This document shows, one piece after another, positions 18,614-26,721 of a DNA stretch of 35,317 nt. Each line of letters starts with the position of its first letter. Position 1 is the first letter of the stretch. The notes below the pieces were generated by a model that worked only from the letters and a program-made list of their open reading frames with translations, was not told where the DNA came from and made no database searches. The DNA comes from Reyranella sp. (GTDB lineage: Bacteria > Pseudomonadota > Alphaproteobacteria > Reyranellales > Reyranellaceae), in contig JAGNNA010000005.1 in the NCBI GenBank assembly GCA_017990895.1, positions 1 to 35,317 on the forward strand. Reading direction: 5' to 3'. The translations under genes and the position numbers were made by a program.

Positions 18614-19414
18614 ATGGCGAAATCGAACAAGGTGGCGATCGTGACCGGCTCGGCGACCGGACTGGGCGCCTCCTGCGCGCTCGATCTGGCGGAGCGCGGC
18701 TGGAACGTCGCGATCAACTACACCAAGAGCAAGAAGGAGGCGGACGAGACCTACGAGGCGGTGAAGGCCAAGGGTGTCGAGGCGATCCTCGTCCAGGCCG
18801 ACATGGGCCAGGACGCCGACTGCCGCAAACTTGCGGAAGAGACCATGAAGAAATGGGGCCGCATCGACGGTCTCGTCAACAATGCCGGCACCACCAAGTT
18901 CCAGAACCAGGGCGACCTCGACGGCGTCACGCCGGAGGACTTCGACCGCATCCTGCGGGTGAACGTGACCGGTCCCTACATGATGAGCCGCGCCGTCTTC
19001 CCGATCATGAAGAAGCAGTGGGAGGCCGACCAGGCCCGCGGCTCGATCGTGAACATCTCCTCGATCGCGGGCGTCATGGGCGTCGGCAGCTCGATCCCCT
19101 ATGCCTGCTCCAAGGGCGCCCTCAACACGCTGACTCTCACCCTGGCGCGCTGGATGTCGCCGGCGGTGCGGGTCAACACCGTGTGCCCAGGCTTCATCCA
19201 GACGCGCTGGCTGCTGGGCGGCATGGGCGAGGAGAATTATAACAAGATGAAGATGGGCCAGGAGCAGAACACACCTCTGCGCCAAGCCGGCACGCCCGAG
19301 CAGATGGCCGAGGCCGTGATGTTCTTCCTGACCAGCGCCAGCAACATCACCGGCGAGTTCCTGATCGTCGACGCCGGCATGCATCTCGCCAGCCTGCCGA
19401 TGAAGGCGCGGTAG
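18614..19414 (+). CDS. short-chain dehydrogenase/reductase (SDR)
   Basis: This is a 266-aa classical SDR. The cofactor loop is TGSATGLG (11-18), followed by NNAG (89-92), Ser149/150 in NISS and the YACSK motif with Tyr163 and Lys167. A GNITGEF-like C-terminal segment (SNITGEFLIVDAG) is typical of FabG-like members. ATG 18614 follows GGGAGAAAC; an upstream ATG at 18581 would add 11 residues but lacks a site. It is divergent from another SDR with an 81-bp gap holding both promoters. The substrate is unknown. Confidence 0.9.
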   Translation: MAKSNKVAIVTGSATGLGASCALDLAERGWNVAINYTKSKKEADETYEAVKAKGVEAILVQADMGQDADCRKLAEETMKKWGRIDGLVNNAGTTKFQNQGDLDGVTPEDFDRILRVNVTGPYMMSRAVFPIMKKQWEADQARGSIVNISSIAGVMGVGSSIPYACSKGALNTLTLTLARWMSPAVRVNTVCPGFIQTRWLLGGMGEENYNKMKMGQEQNTPLRQAGTPEQMAEAVMFFLTSASNITGEFLIVDAGMHLASLPMKAR

Positions 19415-19431
19415 GCTTCTTCAAGACACTA

Positions 19432-19458
19432 TCCGGGCGTGGCGAAGCCACGCCCGGA
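19432..19458. terminator. 12-bp perfect hairpin between convergent genes
   Basis: TCCGGGCGTGGC (19432-19443) and GCCACGCCCGGA (19447-19458) pair perfectly around GAA. The hairpin lies between the 3' ends of the SDR (plus) and phosphatase (minus) genes. It would act as a shared bidirectional terminator, or at least as an mRNA 3'-end stabiliser. There is no clear T run on either side, so the terminator function is less certain than the structure. Confidence 0.6.
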
Positions 19459-19461
19459 CGC

Positions 19462-20016
19462 TCAGACGGGAATCTCGTGGCCGCGGCCGATGTTGCGGAC
19501 CACTTCCTTGAGGTGCGGTTTCACCTCGAGCAGCGCCTTTCGATAGGCGACGAGGCCGCGAAGCATGGCGCCGTCGCGCTTCAGCAGCGTGTCGGCGAAT
19601 TCGACCATGCGGGTGTTGGGCCAGCCATGCTTGCGCAGTTCCAGCAGCTTCAGGAAGGCCTGCTCCTCGGTTCCCGGCGCAAACTGCGTCATCAGGATGG
19701 CGGCCGCGGCGGTCGAGCGAGAGATGCCGGCGTGGCAGTGGACCAGCACATGCCCGTCGGGCCGTGCATGGACCCGTTCACCGAAGGCCAGGACCTTCTC
19801 GATATGGGCCGGCGTGCAGGCTTCGAAGCCGGGATACTCTGCCACCACGTCGTCGAAGCGGATCAGCTCATGATCGACGCTGGCGTAGCTGTCGAGGGCC
19901 GGGGGGCGCGGTTCATGGGTGTCGATGATCGACAGGACGTGGCTCACGCCGACGGCGCAGTGCTGCGGCAGTTCGGGAATGCCGCAGATCGTGACCTTGA
20001 AGGGAGGGAGTGACAT
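19462..20016 (-). CDS. dual-specificity / tyrosine phosphatase-like protein
   Basis: This 184-aa cysteine-based phosphatase has the P-loop HCHAGISRS (residues 93-101), with nucleophile Cys94 and phosphate-binding Arg100 fitting HC-x5-R. A candidate general acid lies in RFDD (residues 53-56). No signal peptide is evident. Such small enzymes dephosphorylate proteins, phosphoinositides or small phosphorylated molecules. It is third in a tightly packed minus-strand operon after TauE/SafE (9-bp gap) and a lysophospholipase-like hydrolase, but this gives no clear substrate. Confidence 0.88.
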   Translation of the reverse strand: MSLPPFKVTICGIPELPQHCAVGVSHVLSIIDTHEPRPPALDSYASVDHELIRFDDVVAEYPGFEACTPAHIEKVLAFGERVHARPDGHVLVHCHAGISRSTAAAAILMTQFAPGTEEQAFLKLLELRKHGWPNTRMVEFADTLLKRDGAMLRGLVAYRKALLEVKPHLKEVVRNIGRGHEIPV

Positions 20017-20025
20017 GCTTCGACC

Positions 20026-20763
20026 CTACAACAAGCCACGCGCCATGTGCAGCCCGATGCAGAGCAGGCCCACCAGGAAGATCCGGCGGAACATCTCGGG
20101 GGACATGGCATTGCGCGACTTCTGGCCGATCCAGACGCCGATCGACGTCGGCACGACGGCGGCGCAACCGCCAATGAAGTTGGCGGTGTCGAACGCGCCT
20201 TGGCGGAACAGTGCCAGGGTGAGGGCGGCTGTGATGACGATGAACAGCAGGCCGAGCGCCTGCACGAGATCGTCCTTCTGAATCTCGAGCGATTGCATGT
20301 AGGGTAGGAAGGGGATGGCCGCGATGCCGGTGATGCCCGTCATGAAGCCGGTCGCGACGCCGGCCAGCGGGTTGGCCCAGCGCTCGGCATGGCGTGGCAC
20401 GTGCGGCCGCCAGGCCACCAGCGCCAGCAGGGAATAAGCCACGAGCAGCAGGCCCAGGATCGACGTAGCCTTGGGGGAACCCAGCTGGCCAAGCGTCGCG
20501 GCTACGATCACGAGCGTGACCATGGCCGTCGCCGCCAGGCTCCAGAAACGTCGGATCAGGCGGCGGAGGCCGGTGCCGTAGATCGCCTGCCAGACGTTGG
20601 TCGTCAGCGTCGGAATCGTCATGATCGCCAGCGCATCCTCAAGCGGCAGTGCGAGCGTCATCAGGCCGACCGCGATCGGCGGCAGGCCGATGCCGATGGC
20701 GCCCTTCGCGACGCCGGCCACCAGGAAGGCACCGGCGATCACCAGCATCTGGATCTCGGTCAT
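20026..20763 (-). CDS. TauE/SafE family membrane transporter
   Basis: The 245-aa protein is a polytopic inner-membrane protein with about eight helices arranged as two similar halves. The first half carries GVAKGAIGIGLPPIAVGLMT (residues ~17-36) and the second GVATGFMTGITGIAAIPFLP; each is the Gly-rich TauE/SafE signature. Family members export sulfite, sulfoacetate or other anions. Its ATG overlaps the stop of the upstream hydrolase by 4 bp (ATGA), and the phosphatase follows after 9 bp. The exported substrate is unknown. Confidence 0.9.
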   Translation of the reverse strand: MTEIQMLVIAGAFLVAGVAKGAIGIGLPPIAVGLMTLALPLEDALAIMTIPTLTTNVWQAIYGTGLRRLIRRFWSLAATAMVTLVIVAATLGQLGSPKATSILGLLLVAYSLLALVAWRPHVPRHAERWANPLAGVATGFMTGITGIAAIPFLPYMQSLEIQKDDLVQALGLLFIVITAALTLALFRQGAFDTANFIGGCAAVVPTSIGVWIGQKSRNAMSPEMFRRIFLVGLLCIGLHMARGLL

Positions 20764-21731
20764 GAGCTAAGGACGCCCTTCACCAGCCGGTCGAACGCCT
20801 CCCAGAACAGGGCGCGGATTTCATCGGTTTCCATCATGATCTCGTGGCGGGCATGGCCGATCGTGAAGTGCTCGCCGTGCTTCAGCCGGGCCACCAGCGG
20901 GCCGTGGGAGCGGGAGTCGATCAGCCGGTCCTCGCCGGCGCTCATTACAAGCAGCGGAATGTCGATACGCTCCAGATAGCCGGGCGCATGGACGGCGGCC
21001 ATCGAGCGCACGGCCTGCCGGGACCAGCCGAGGGTAGGACCGCCCAGCGTGAGGCGTGGATCGGCTGTGAACCAGTCCTCGGTGAAGCGATAGCGTCGCT
21101 CGTCGTGGGTCACGAAGTTCGAGGCGAATTCGCGAGCCAGCAGCACGAACGGGCCCGTCCCGAACAGGTAGCGCTCCTCGACGGCGGGAACCTCCGGCAT
21201 GATCATCAGGACCGACCGCAGCATCGCCTCGCGCCGGAGCGCGGTCATGGGGGCGACGAACAGCGCGGCGGAGAAGGGACCGGCTCCGTTCTCGGCCATC
21301 TCGCGCATCATGATGTGGCTTCCCATCGAATGGCAGAGGGCGAGCACGGGGCGAGGCGCCTCGGGCGAAACGACAGTTTCGAGGAACAGCCGGAGGTCGG
21401 CCAAGTAGGTCGCGAAGGTATCAATATGGCCCTTGCCGCGGTCCGGGAGCGGCCTGTCGGAAAGGCCCTGGCCGCGCCAGTCCATCGCGGCCACCGCAAA
21501 TCCGCGCTTCAGCAGTTCGCGTACCACCTCGGTGGCGTACTTCTCGATGAATTCGCCGCGCCCGGTCAGGATGACGACGGTGCCGCGAGGCACGCCCAAG
21601 GCATTCCACCACGCGTACCGCAGTCGCGCCCCCGCGCGCTCGAGGAAGCCAAAACGATCAGCCACGCGATAGGTTGCGCGAACAGAGGGAGGGACGGCAG
21701 CGGGCGCTGCACCAGAGGCCTGATCGATCAT
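20760..21731 (-). CDS. alpha/beta hydrolase, lysophospholipase / monoacylglycerol lipase-like
   Basis: This 323-aa serine hydrolase resembles PldB-type lysophospholipases. GRGEFIEKYATEVVREL (58-74) and MDWRGQGLSD (83-92) are typical of the group. CHSMG (133-137) is the nucleophile elbow with Ser135, the first Gly of GxSxG being replaced by Cys. The acid is in SAGEDRLIDS, and the His in IGHARHEIMME. I chose ATG 21731 (MIDQASG); a longer form from 21797 adds 22 unlikely residues. It is first in an operon with TauE/SafE and a phosphatase. Confidence 0.88.
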   Translation of the reverse strand: MIDQASGAAPAAVPPSVRATYRVADRFGFLERAGARLRYAWWNALGVPRGTVVILTGRGEFIEKYATEVVRELLKRGFAVAAMDWRGQGLSDRPLPDRGKGHIDTFATYLADLRLFLETVVSPEAPRPVLALCHSMGSHIMMREMAENGAGPFSAALFVAPMTALRREAMLRSVLMIMPEVPAVEERYLFGTGPFVLLAREFASNFVTHDERRYRFTEDWFTADPRLTLGGPTLGWSRQAVRSMAAVHAPGYLERIDIPLLVMSAGEDRLIDSRSHGPLVARLKHGEHFTIGHARHEIMMETDEIRALFWEAFDRLVKGVLSS

Positions 21732-22060
21732 CGTTTGTGGCGTTTTGACGAAGGACGGGCGACAAGGCCAGCGACAATTGGGCATTTTGGCCTTCATCGC
21801 CTTGGGTCTCTTTACCGTACCCGGAGCCGCAGGCTATAGATCACGGCGTCGCCTTACCGGCTGCGAAGGGTCGCAGCCGAGGAAATCGGGCGCAAGGAAA
21901 CCTCGAAGAGGTCCGCCGCACTGCGTGGTAGTCGGCTCGCTGGAAGAGTCGATCCGGGCACGGTCCTTGCGTCGACGATTGTCGTCCGCAGGAGACATGC
22001 GACCGCGATCCCGAAGCGAGCGTTCACCACCGGCGGATTTGCCGGAGCGATCGTCACTCA
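21732..22060 (+). promoter_or_regulatory. 329-bp divergent intergenic region with candidate promoter and leader hairpin of the glucan synthase gene
   Basis: No gene is supported here. A sigma70-like pair faces right: TTTACC 21811-21816 and TATAGA 21835-21840, spaced 18 bp. Transcription from it would give a leader of about 210 nt. Near its start lies a 9-bp perfect hairpin, CGGCTGCGA 21858-21866 / TCGCAGCCG 21871-21879, with loop AGGG. Near its end CCGGC 22030-22034 / GCCGG 22041-22045 can pair and touches the only GGAG before the ATG, so it could limit translation. Promoters for the leftward hydrolase gene must also lie here. Confidence 0.38.
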
Positions 22061-24853
22061 ATGATGCGTCGGGGCTTGGTTTTACTCATCGTCGTCGCGG
22101 CCACGCTGGTCGGATGGCGGCTGCTCGACAGCCGTGTGACGGCGGCCGACGTGGCCGGGCCCCTTCATGGCGTCACGTACGCGCCTTGGGCAAAGGACCA
22201 GGACCCGCTGGCCGGCAAGGCGACCGGCCTGTGGAGCTTCCTGCGCACCGCCGTCAATGACGCTCCAACCCCGCAGATCAAGCCGCGCAAGGACCAGATC
22301 GAGCGCGACTTCGCGATGCTCGGCGGCAAGGTCAATTACGTCCGTACCTACCGCACGACCGACGGCGGCGATTCGATGCCGGCGCTGGCCGCCAAGTACG
22401 GCCTCAAGCTGGTGCCGGGCGCCTGGATCTACAGTCCCAACGAAGCCAAGCTGCAGTTCGGCCGCGAGGCGAGCGAGGTCAATGCCGAGGAAACCGGCGC
22501 GCTGATCCGCATGGCCAACCAGAATCCCGGCATCGAGCGCGTGCTGGTCGGCAATGAGAATATCCTTCGCTTCGATGGCGAGAAGAATGTGCGGGATCCC
22601 AACGCCGTCAGTCCGGCCCAGCTCATCCGCGAGATCCGCAACGTCAAGCGCAACGTGAAGGTGCCGGTCAGCACCGCCGAACCGTGGCACATCTGGGAAC
22701 GCTACCCCGAGCTCGCCCGTGAGGTCGATTATCTGGCCGTCCATATCCTGCCCTACTGGGACGAGCAGTCGAGTTCGACGCCGCTGGAATATCTGAAGGA
22801 AAAGATCGGGCTGCTGCGCAAGCTCTATCCGAACAAGAACATCATCGTCACCGAGGTCGGCTGGCCGTCGAACGGCGCCGCGCGCCGCAGCCCGGGTTCG
22901 GGCGTCGTGAAGTATGCGACGCCGGCCGAGCAGGCCAAGAACGTGCGCGACATGGTGGCGTGGCTGCGCTCGCAGAACATCGACACGTTCGTCGTCGAGG
23001 CCGTCGACCAGCCGTGGAAGTCCTACGACCTGGAAGGCAAGGCGGGCGGTTACTGGGGCCTCTGGAACGCCGACCGGGAAGCGAAATTCGCCTGGACCGG
23101 TCCGATCGAGACCTTCCCGCAGTGGCTGTCCTGCGCGCTGTGGTCGCTGGCAGCGGCGCTGCCGCTGATGCTGCTCTTCCTGTGGCGGTGGCCGCGGCTC
23201 GGCATGGCGGGTCAGGTGGGCTTCTGCGCCCTGGTGGCGCTGTCGGCCAGCGCCGTGGCCTACGGCGCCTCCGTCGCGGCCGGCACCTATATGGTGGCCT
23301 CCGAGATGGTCGGCTGGGGCGTACTGGCTTTCTTCCTGGTGGCCAGCCTTGGCATGGCGCTCGTGCAGGCGCTCGAGATGGCCGAGACGATCTGGCGCGG
23401 TCGCTGGACGCGTGAGGCGCTCCCGGCCGCCGAGATGATCGCGCGCCAGCCGGCGGACCGCGACTGGCCCAAGGTGTCGCTGCATCTCGCGATCTGCAAC
23501 GAGCCGCCGTCGATGGTCATGCAGACGCTCGATTCGCTGGCCGGGCTCGACTACCCGAACTTCGAAGTCATCGTCATCGACAACAACACCAAGGATCCCG
23601 CGGTGTGGCGCCCGGTGCAGGACTACTGCGCCCAGCTCGGCGAGCGCTTCAAGTTCTTCCATTTCGACGTGATGAAGGGCTTCAAGGCCGGCGCCCTCAA
23701 CTACGTTCTCAGCCAGACCGCACCCGACGCCAAGGTGATCGGCGTCATTGACAGCGACTACATGGTGCGGCCGGACTGGCTGAAGGCGCTGATACCGTAT
23801 TTTGACGACGCCAAGATCAGCTATGTTCAGGCGCCGCAGGACCACCGCGACTGGCGCGGCGACCGGTTCAAGGAAATGCTGAACTGGGAATATGCCGGCT
23901 TCTTCGACATCGGCATGTGCCTGCGCAACGAGTACGACGCCATCATCCAGCATGGCACGATGACCCTGGTGCGCCGCTCCTGCATGGAGGAGATGGGGGG
24001 CTGGGCGACCTGGTGCATCACCGAGGACACCGAGCTCGGCCTGCGCCTGATGGAGAATGGCTACGGGGCGATGTACAGCCGCGAGCGGTTCGGCCACGGC
24101 CTGACGCCTGACCATTTCTCCGGCTACAAGAAGCAACGCTTCCGCTGGGCCTACGGCGCCATGCAGATCATGAAGGCGCATGCCGGCAAGATGTTCTTCG
24201 GCGATACCAAGCTGACCTTCTGGCAGAAGTATCATTTCGTCGCCGGCTGGCTGCCGTGGTTCGCCGATGCGCTGAACCTGATCTTCACGTGGGCGGGGCT
24301 GGCCTGGGTGCTGGCGGTCGTCCTGCCGCCGCTGTTCGGCATGAAGCCGGTCGGCCTGCCGCCGGCCGAGTTCATCGCCCCGACCATCGGCATCTTCGTC
24401 TTCAAGCTACTTTATTCGTTCGGCCTGTACTTCGACCGCGTACGTTGCACCTTCCGCCAGAGCATCGGCGCTTCCCTGGCGGGGCTGGCGCTGACCTACA
24501 CGGTGGGCCGGGCCGTCATCTATGGGCTGGCGACCAGCCGCCTGCCGTTCATGCGCACGCCCAAGATGGACGAGCGTGCGACGCTGGGCATGGCGCTCGG
24601 CATGGCGCGCGGCGAGGCGATCCTGGCCGCGCTCCTGTGGATCGCGGCGGCGGTTCTGTGGTTCGGCAACGGTGTCGTCGACCCCGAAGCCCGCCTGTGG
24701 TCGTTGTTCTTGATCGTGCAGTCGCTGCCCTATGTGGCCGCCGTCTACGTCTCCATGGTCAACGCCGTGGAGCAGATGCGCCATGCCGACCCGGTGTTCG
24801 AGGCGCCGACCGCGGCGCCTGCGACGGATCCGGCCATGCAACCCGCGCAATAG
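22061..24853 (+). CDS. GH17 - GT2 fusion: membrane beta-glucan synthase/transglycosylase
   Basis: The 930-aa protein joins two carbohydrate-active enzymes. After an N-terminal membrane anchor (~5-21), residues ~35-350 form a periplasmic GH17 domain with acid/base Glu166 in LVGNENIL and nucleophile Glu265 in VTEVGWPSN. Membrane helices begin at ~358. A cytoplasmic family-2 glycosyltransferase follows, with the substrate motifs DSD (564-566) and TED (654-656) and the processive QRFRW motif (692-696), then four or more C-terminal helices. This matches the architecture of rhizobial enzymes for beta-1,3 (beta-1,6)-linked glucans related to NdvB/NdvC of Bradyrhizobium, where GT2 polymerises and GH17 branches or cyclises the chain. 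The start may be either Met of ATGATG. Confidence 0.9.
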   Translation: MMRRGLVLLIVVAATLVGWRLLDSRVTAADVAGPLHGVTYAPWAKDQDPLAGKATGLWSFLRTAVNDAPTPQIKPRKDQIERDFAMLGGKVNYVRTYRTTDGGDSMPALAAKYGLKLVPGAWIYSPNEAKLQFGREASEVNAEETGALIRMANQNPGIERVLVGNENILRFDGEKNVRDPNAVSPAQLIREIRNVKRNVKVPVSTAEPWHIWERYPELAREVDYLAVHILPYWDEQSSSTPLEYLKEKIGLLRKLYPNKNIIVTEVGWPSNGAARRSPGSGVVKYATPAEQAKNVRDMVAWLRSQNIDTFVVEAVDQPWKSYDLEGKAGGYWGLWNADREAKFAWTGPIETFPQWLSCALWSLAAALPLMLLFLWRWPRLGMAGQVGFCALVALSASAVAYGASVAAGTYMVASEMVGWGVLAFFLVASLGMALVQALEMAETIWRGRWTREALPAAEMIARQPADRDWPKVSLHLAICNEPPSMVMQTLDSLAGLDYPNFEVIVIDNNTKDPAVWRPVQDYCAQLGERFKFFHFDVMKGFKAGALNYVLSQTAPDAKVIGVIDSDYMVRPDWLKALIPYFDDAKISYVQAPQDHRDWRGDRFKEMLNWEYAGFFDIGMCLRNEYDAIIQHGTMTLVRRSCMEEMGGWATWCITEDTELGLRLMENGYGAMYSRERFGHGLTPDHFSGYKKQRFRWAYGAMQIMKAHAGKMFFGDTKLTFWQKYHFVAGWLPWFADALNLIFTWAGLAWVLAVVLPPLFGMKPVGLPPAEFIAPTIGIFVFKLLYSFGLYFDRVRCTFRQSIGASLAGLALTYTVGRAVIYGLATSRLPFMRTPKMDERATLGMALGMARGEAILAALLWIAAAVLWFGNGVVDPEARLWSLFLIVQSLPYVAAVYVSMVNAVEQMRHADPVFEAPTAAPATDPAMQPAQ

Positions 24854-24906
24854 GGAGCGGCTGCTTTTTCCTGTCGACTTGGAAAGGCGTCTGTTAGCGT
24901 TCCGCC

Positions 24907-25527
24907 ATGCCCCCGATCGAGACTCGTGACGACCTCGGCTCGCGCGCCGGCACAGCCCTGTTCCTGAAGCGCTGGCTGCGCCGGCCGTTTGCGGTGGGGG
25001 CGGTCGTGCCGAGCGGACGGCTGCTGGCCGAGGCCATGGCGCGCACGACGTTCGCGGAAATGAAGGGCCGAGCAGGCCACGTGATCGAGCTGGGCGCGGG
25101 TACTGGCGAGGTTACCAAGGCGCTCCTGGCGGCGGGCATACCCGCCGACCGGCTGGCGCTGGTCGAGCGAGATCCTGAACTCGCCGCCTTCCTGCGTCGA
25201 CACTTCGCCGGGCCAAAGATCGTCGAGGGCGATGCTGCCCGGCTGCCGAAGATCCTGGCAGAGCAGGGGATCGGTGCGGTGTCGGCGGTCGTGTCGAGCC
25301 TGCCGCTGCTGTCGCTTCCCGCAGACGTCGTGCGTGGCATCGTTGAAGGCGTGTTCGACGCGCTGCCGCGCGGCGGTGCGCTGGTTCAGTTCACCTACGG
25401 TCCGGCGCAGCCGGTGCCGCGCAGCCTCTCCCAGGCGCTGCGTCTCGTTGGCACCCGCGGACCGCGCATCTGGCGCAACATGCCGCCCGCCGTGGTCTGG
25501 ACGTTCCGGAGACCCGCCGGCCCGTGA
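24907..25527 (+). CDS. SAM-dependent methyltransferase, PmtA-like
   Basis: This 206-aa class I methyltransferase has SAM motif I VIELGAGTGEVT (59-70), an acidic LVERDPE at the end of strand 2 and GDAARLP in motif II. The N-terminal FLKRWLRRPFAVGAVVPSG (19-37) is characteristic of the alphaproteobacterial phospholipid N-methyltransferase group, which makes phosphatidylcholine from phosphatidylethanolamine at the membrane. That exact reaction is inferred from the N-terminus. It begins 53 bp after the glucan synthase gene, and its TGA overlaps the GTG start of the Nudix gene. Confidence 0.82.
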   Translation: MPPIETRDDLGSRAGTALFLKRWLRRPFAVGAVVPSGRLLAEAMARTTFAEMKGRAGHVIELGAGTGEVTKALLAAGIPADRLALVERDPELAAFLRRHFAGPKIVEGDAARLPKILAEQGIGAVSAVVSSLPLLSLPADVVRGIVEGVFDALPRGGALVQFTYGPAQPVPRSLSQALRLVGTRGPRIWRNMPPAVVWTFRRPAGP

Positions 25528-26153
25528 ACCCGATTCCCCTGAACGAGGCGCTGCGCAGCCGGGTTACGGAGCATCTCGGTCGCTTCGACCTGCGCCGTCG
25601 CGTCGATGCCGGCGGCCTCAAGCGGGCCGCCGTGGCGATCGTCATCGCCGAGGGCGACGAACCCGGCGAGGCCGCCTTCCTGCTGACCCGCCGCACCCCG
25701 AGGCTTCGGGCGCATGGCGGCCAGTGGGCCCTGCCCGGCGGGCGGGTCGATCCCGGCGAGACGATCGAGCAGACGGCGTTGCGCGAGCTGCACGAGGAGC
25801 TGGGCGTGCTGGCCTCCACCGACGATATCCTGGGCACGCTCGACGACTATCCGACCCGGTCGGGCTACCTGATCGCCCCGGTGGTGGTGTGGGCGCCCGG
25901 GATTACACTGGCACCCAATCCGTCCGAAGTGGCCGACGCCTACCGGATCGGCTGCGGCGAACTCTTTCGCGAGGGCTCGCCCGAGATCGTGTCGATCGAG
26001 GAATCCGACCGACCGATCATCCGCCTGCCTCTGCCCGTGGCGACGGTGAATGCCCCGACGGCGGCGTTGCTGTTCCAGTTCCGCGAAGTGGCGCTGGCCG
26101 GCCGCGACACGCGGGTCGACCACTACGAACAGCCGGTCTTCGCTTGGCGTTGA
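25524..26153 (+). CDS. Nudix hydrolase, CoA pyrophosphatase (NudL)-like
   Basis: This 209-aa protein has a complete Nudix box from Gly73 to Val95: G-x5-E79-x7-R87-E-L-H-E-E-L-G-V. The flanking LLTRRTPRLRAHGGQ motif (53-67) is typical of the CoA pyrophosphatase (NudL/YeaB) branch, which cleaves CoA to 3',5'-ADP and phosphopantetheine. In the usual motif Phe precedes PGG; here it is Leu (WALPGG). The start is GTG 25524, in a GTGA overlap with the methyltransferase stop; the length fits the family. Confidence 0.9.
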   Translation: MNPIPLNEALRSRVTEHLGRFDLRRRVDAGGLKRAAVAIVIAEGDEPGEAAFLLTRRTPRLRAHGGQWALPGGRVDPGETIEQTALRELHEELGVLASTDDILGTLDDYPTRSGYLIAPVVVWAPGITLAPNPSEVADAYRIGCGELFREGSPEIVSIEESDRPIIRLPLPVATVNAPTAALLFQFREVALAGRDTRVDHYEQPVFAWR

Positions 26154-26179
26154 CCGGATAGGCTTCTTTTCTTTGTCAT

Positions 26180-26255
26180 CCTGAGCGCAGCGAAGGATCT
26201 CACATTGGCCACGGAGTCCTTTGATCGGTCCGTGAGGTCCTTCGCTGCGCTCAGG
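26180..26255. repeat. REP-like inverted repeat, 24-nt arms
   Basis: CCTGAGCGCAGCGAAGGATCTCAC (26180-26203) faces its reverse complement at 26232-26255 with one mismatch and a 28-bp centre. Sequences of this kind (TCCTGAGCGCAGCGAAGGA) recur as intergenic palindromes in many bacterial genomes. The right arm runs into the 3' end of the MaoC gene and contributes its last codons. It could also act as a transcription end between convergent genes, but there is no T run. Confidence 0.75.
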
Positions 26256-26721
26256 AAGACAGAGCCGCGCTGGCAGCCGGGCGTTTCTTCAGGAAGACCG
26301 TGGTCTCCTGTTCCATGACCTGCTCGCCGTGCTGGTTGATCGTGACCTGGCGCAGCCGGGCAATGCCGCGGTCCGGCCTGGAGGCCGAGGGCCGGAGCTG
26401 GACGATGTCGGATACCACGCGCAGCGTGTCGCCCGGACGGACGGGACGGGGAAACTGAACCTCGCCGATGCCCGGAGAGCCCAGGCTGCAGGCGCGGAAG
26501 ATGCCGAGGTCGAGCCACAGCCGCAGCGTTGCCGCCATCGTGTGGAGACCGGAGGCGATCAGCCCGCCGAAGGTCCACTTCGACGCGAACTCGGGATCGG
26601 TATGAAAGGGCTGCGGGTCCCACTGGCGCGCGAAATCGATGATGGCGGCTTCGGTGATCGTCATGCCGCCACTCGTGAAGCGGTCGCCGACCTTGAAATC
26701 CTCGAAGAAGCGATCGGTCAA
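26251..26721 (-). CDS. MaoC-like hot-dog hydratase/dehydratase
   Basis: This 156-aa single hot-dog domain resembles (R)-specific enoyl-CoA hydratases and other MaoC-like dehydratases. The catalytic pair is Asp35 and His40 in WDPQPFH; GGLIASGLH (52-60) and the PVRPGDTLRV strand are also typical. The last residues (AALSS) are encoded inside or next to an intergenic inverted repeat, and the stop TGA is repeat-derived, so the C-terminus may have been changed by repeat insertion. Its ATG is preceded by the GNAT gene stop in an ATGA overlap. The CoA substrate is unknown. Confidence 0.87.
   Translation of the reverse strand: MTDRFFEDFKVGDRFTSGGMTITEAAIIDFARQWDPQPFHTDPEFASKWTFGGLIASGLHTMAATLRLWLDLGIFRACSLGSPGIGEVQFPRPVRPGDTLRVVSDIVQLRPSASRPDRGIARLRQVTINQHGEQVMEQETTVFLKKRPAASAALSS

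Noticed and set aside
18533..19384. N-terminal extension of the SDR at 17768-18532 to a 538-aa protein
   Set aside because: The added part is antisense to the next SDR and lacks any motif; the SDR has a normal start at 18532.
22082..24235. 717-codon open frame on the minus strand opposite the GH17-GT2 gene
   Set aside because: It is antisense to a gene with full catalytic motifs; its product is His/Arg/Asp-rich with no domain, as expected from GC-rich codon bias.
26180..26255. Inverted repeat read as a CRISPR unit or simple terminator
   Set aside because: There is only one pair of arms, in inverted and not direct order, no spacer series, and no T run after the stem.
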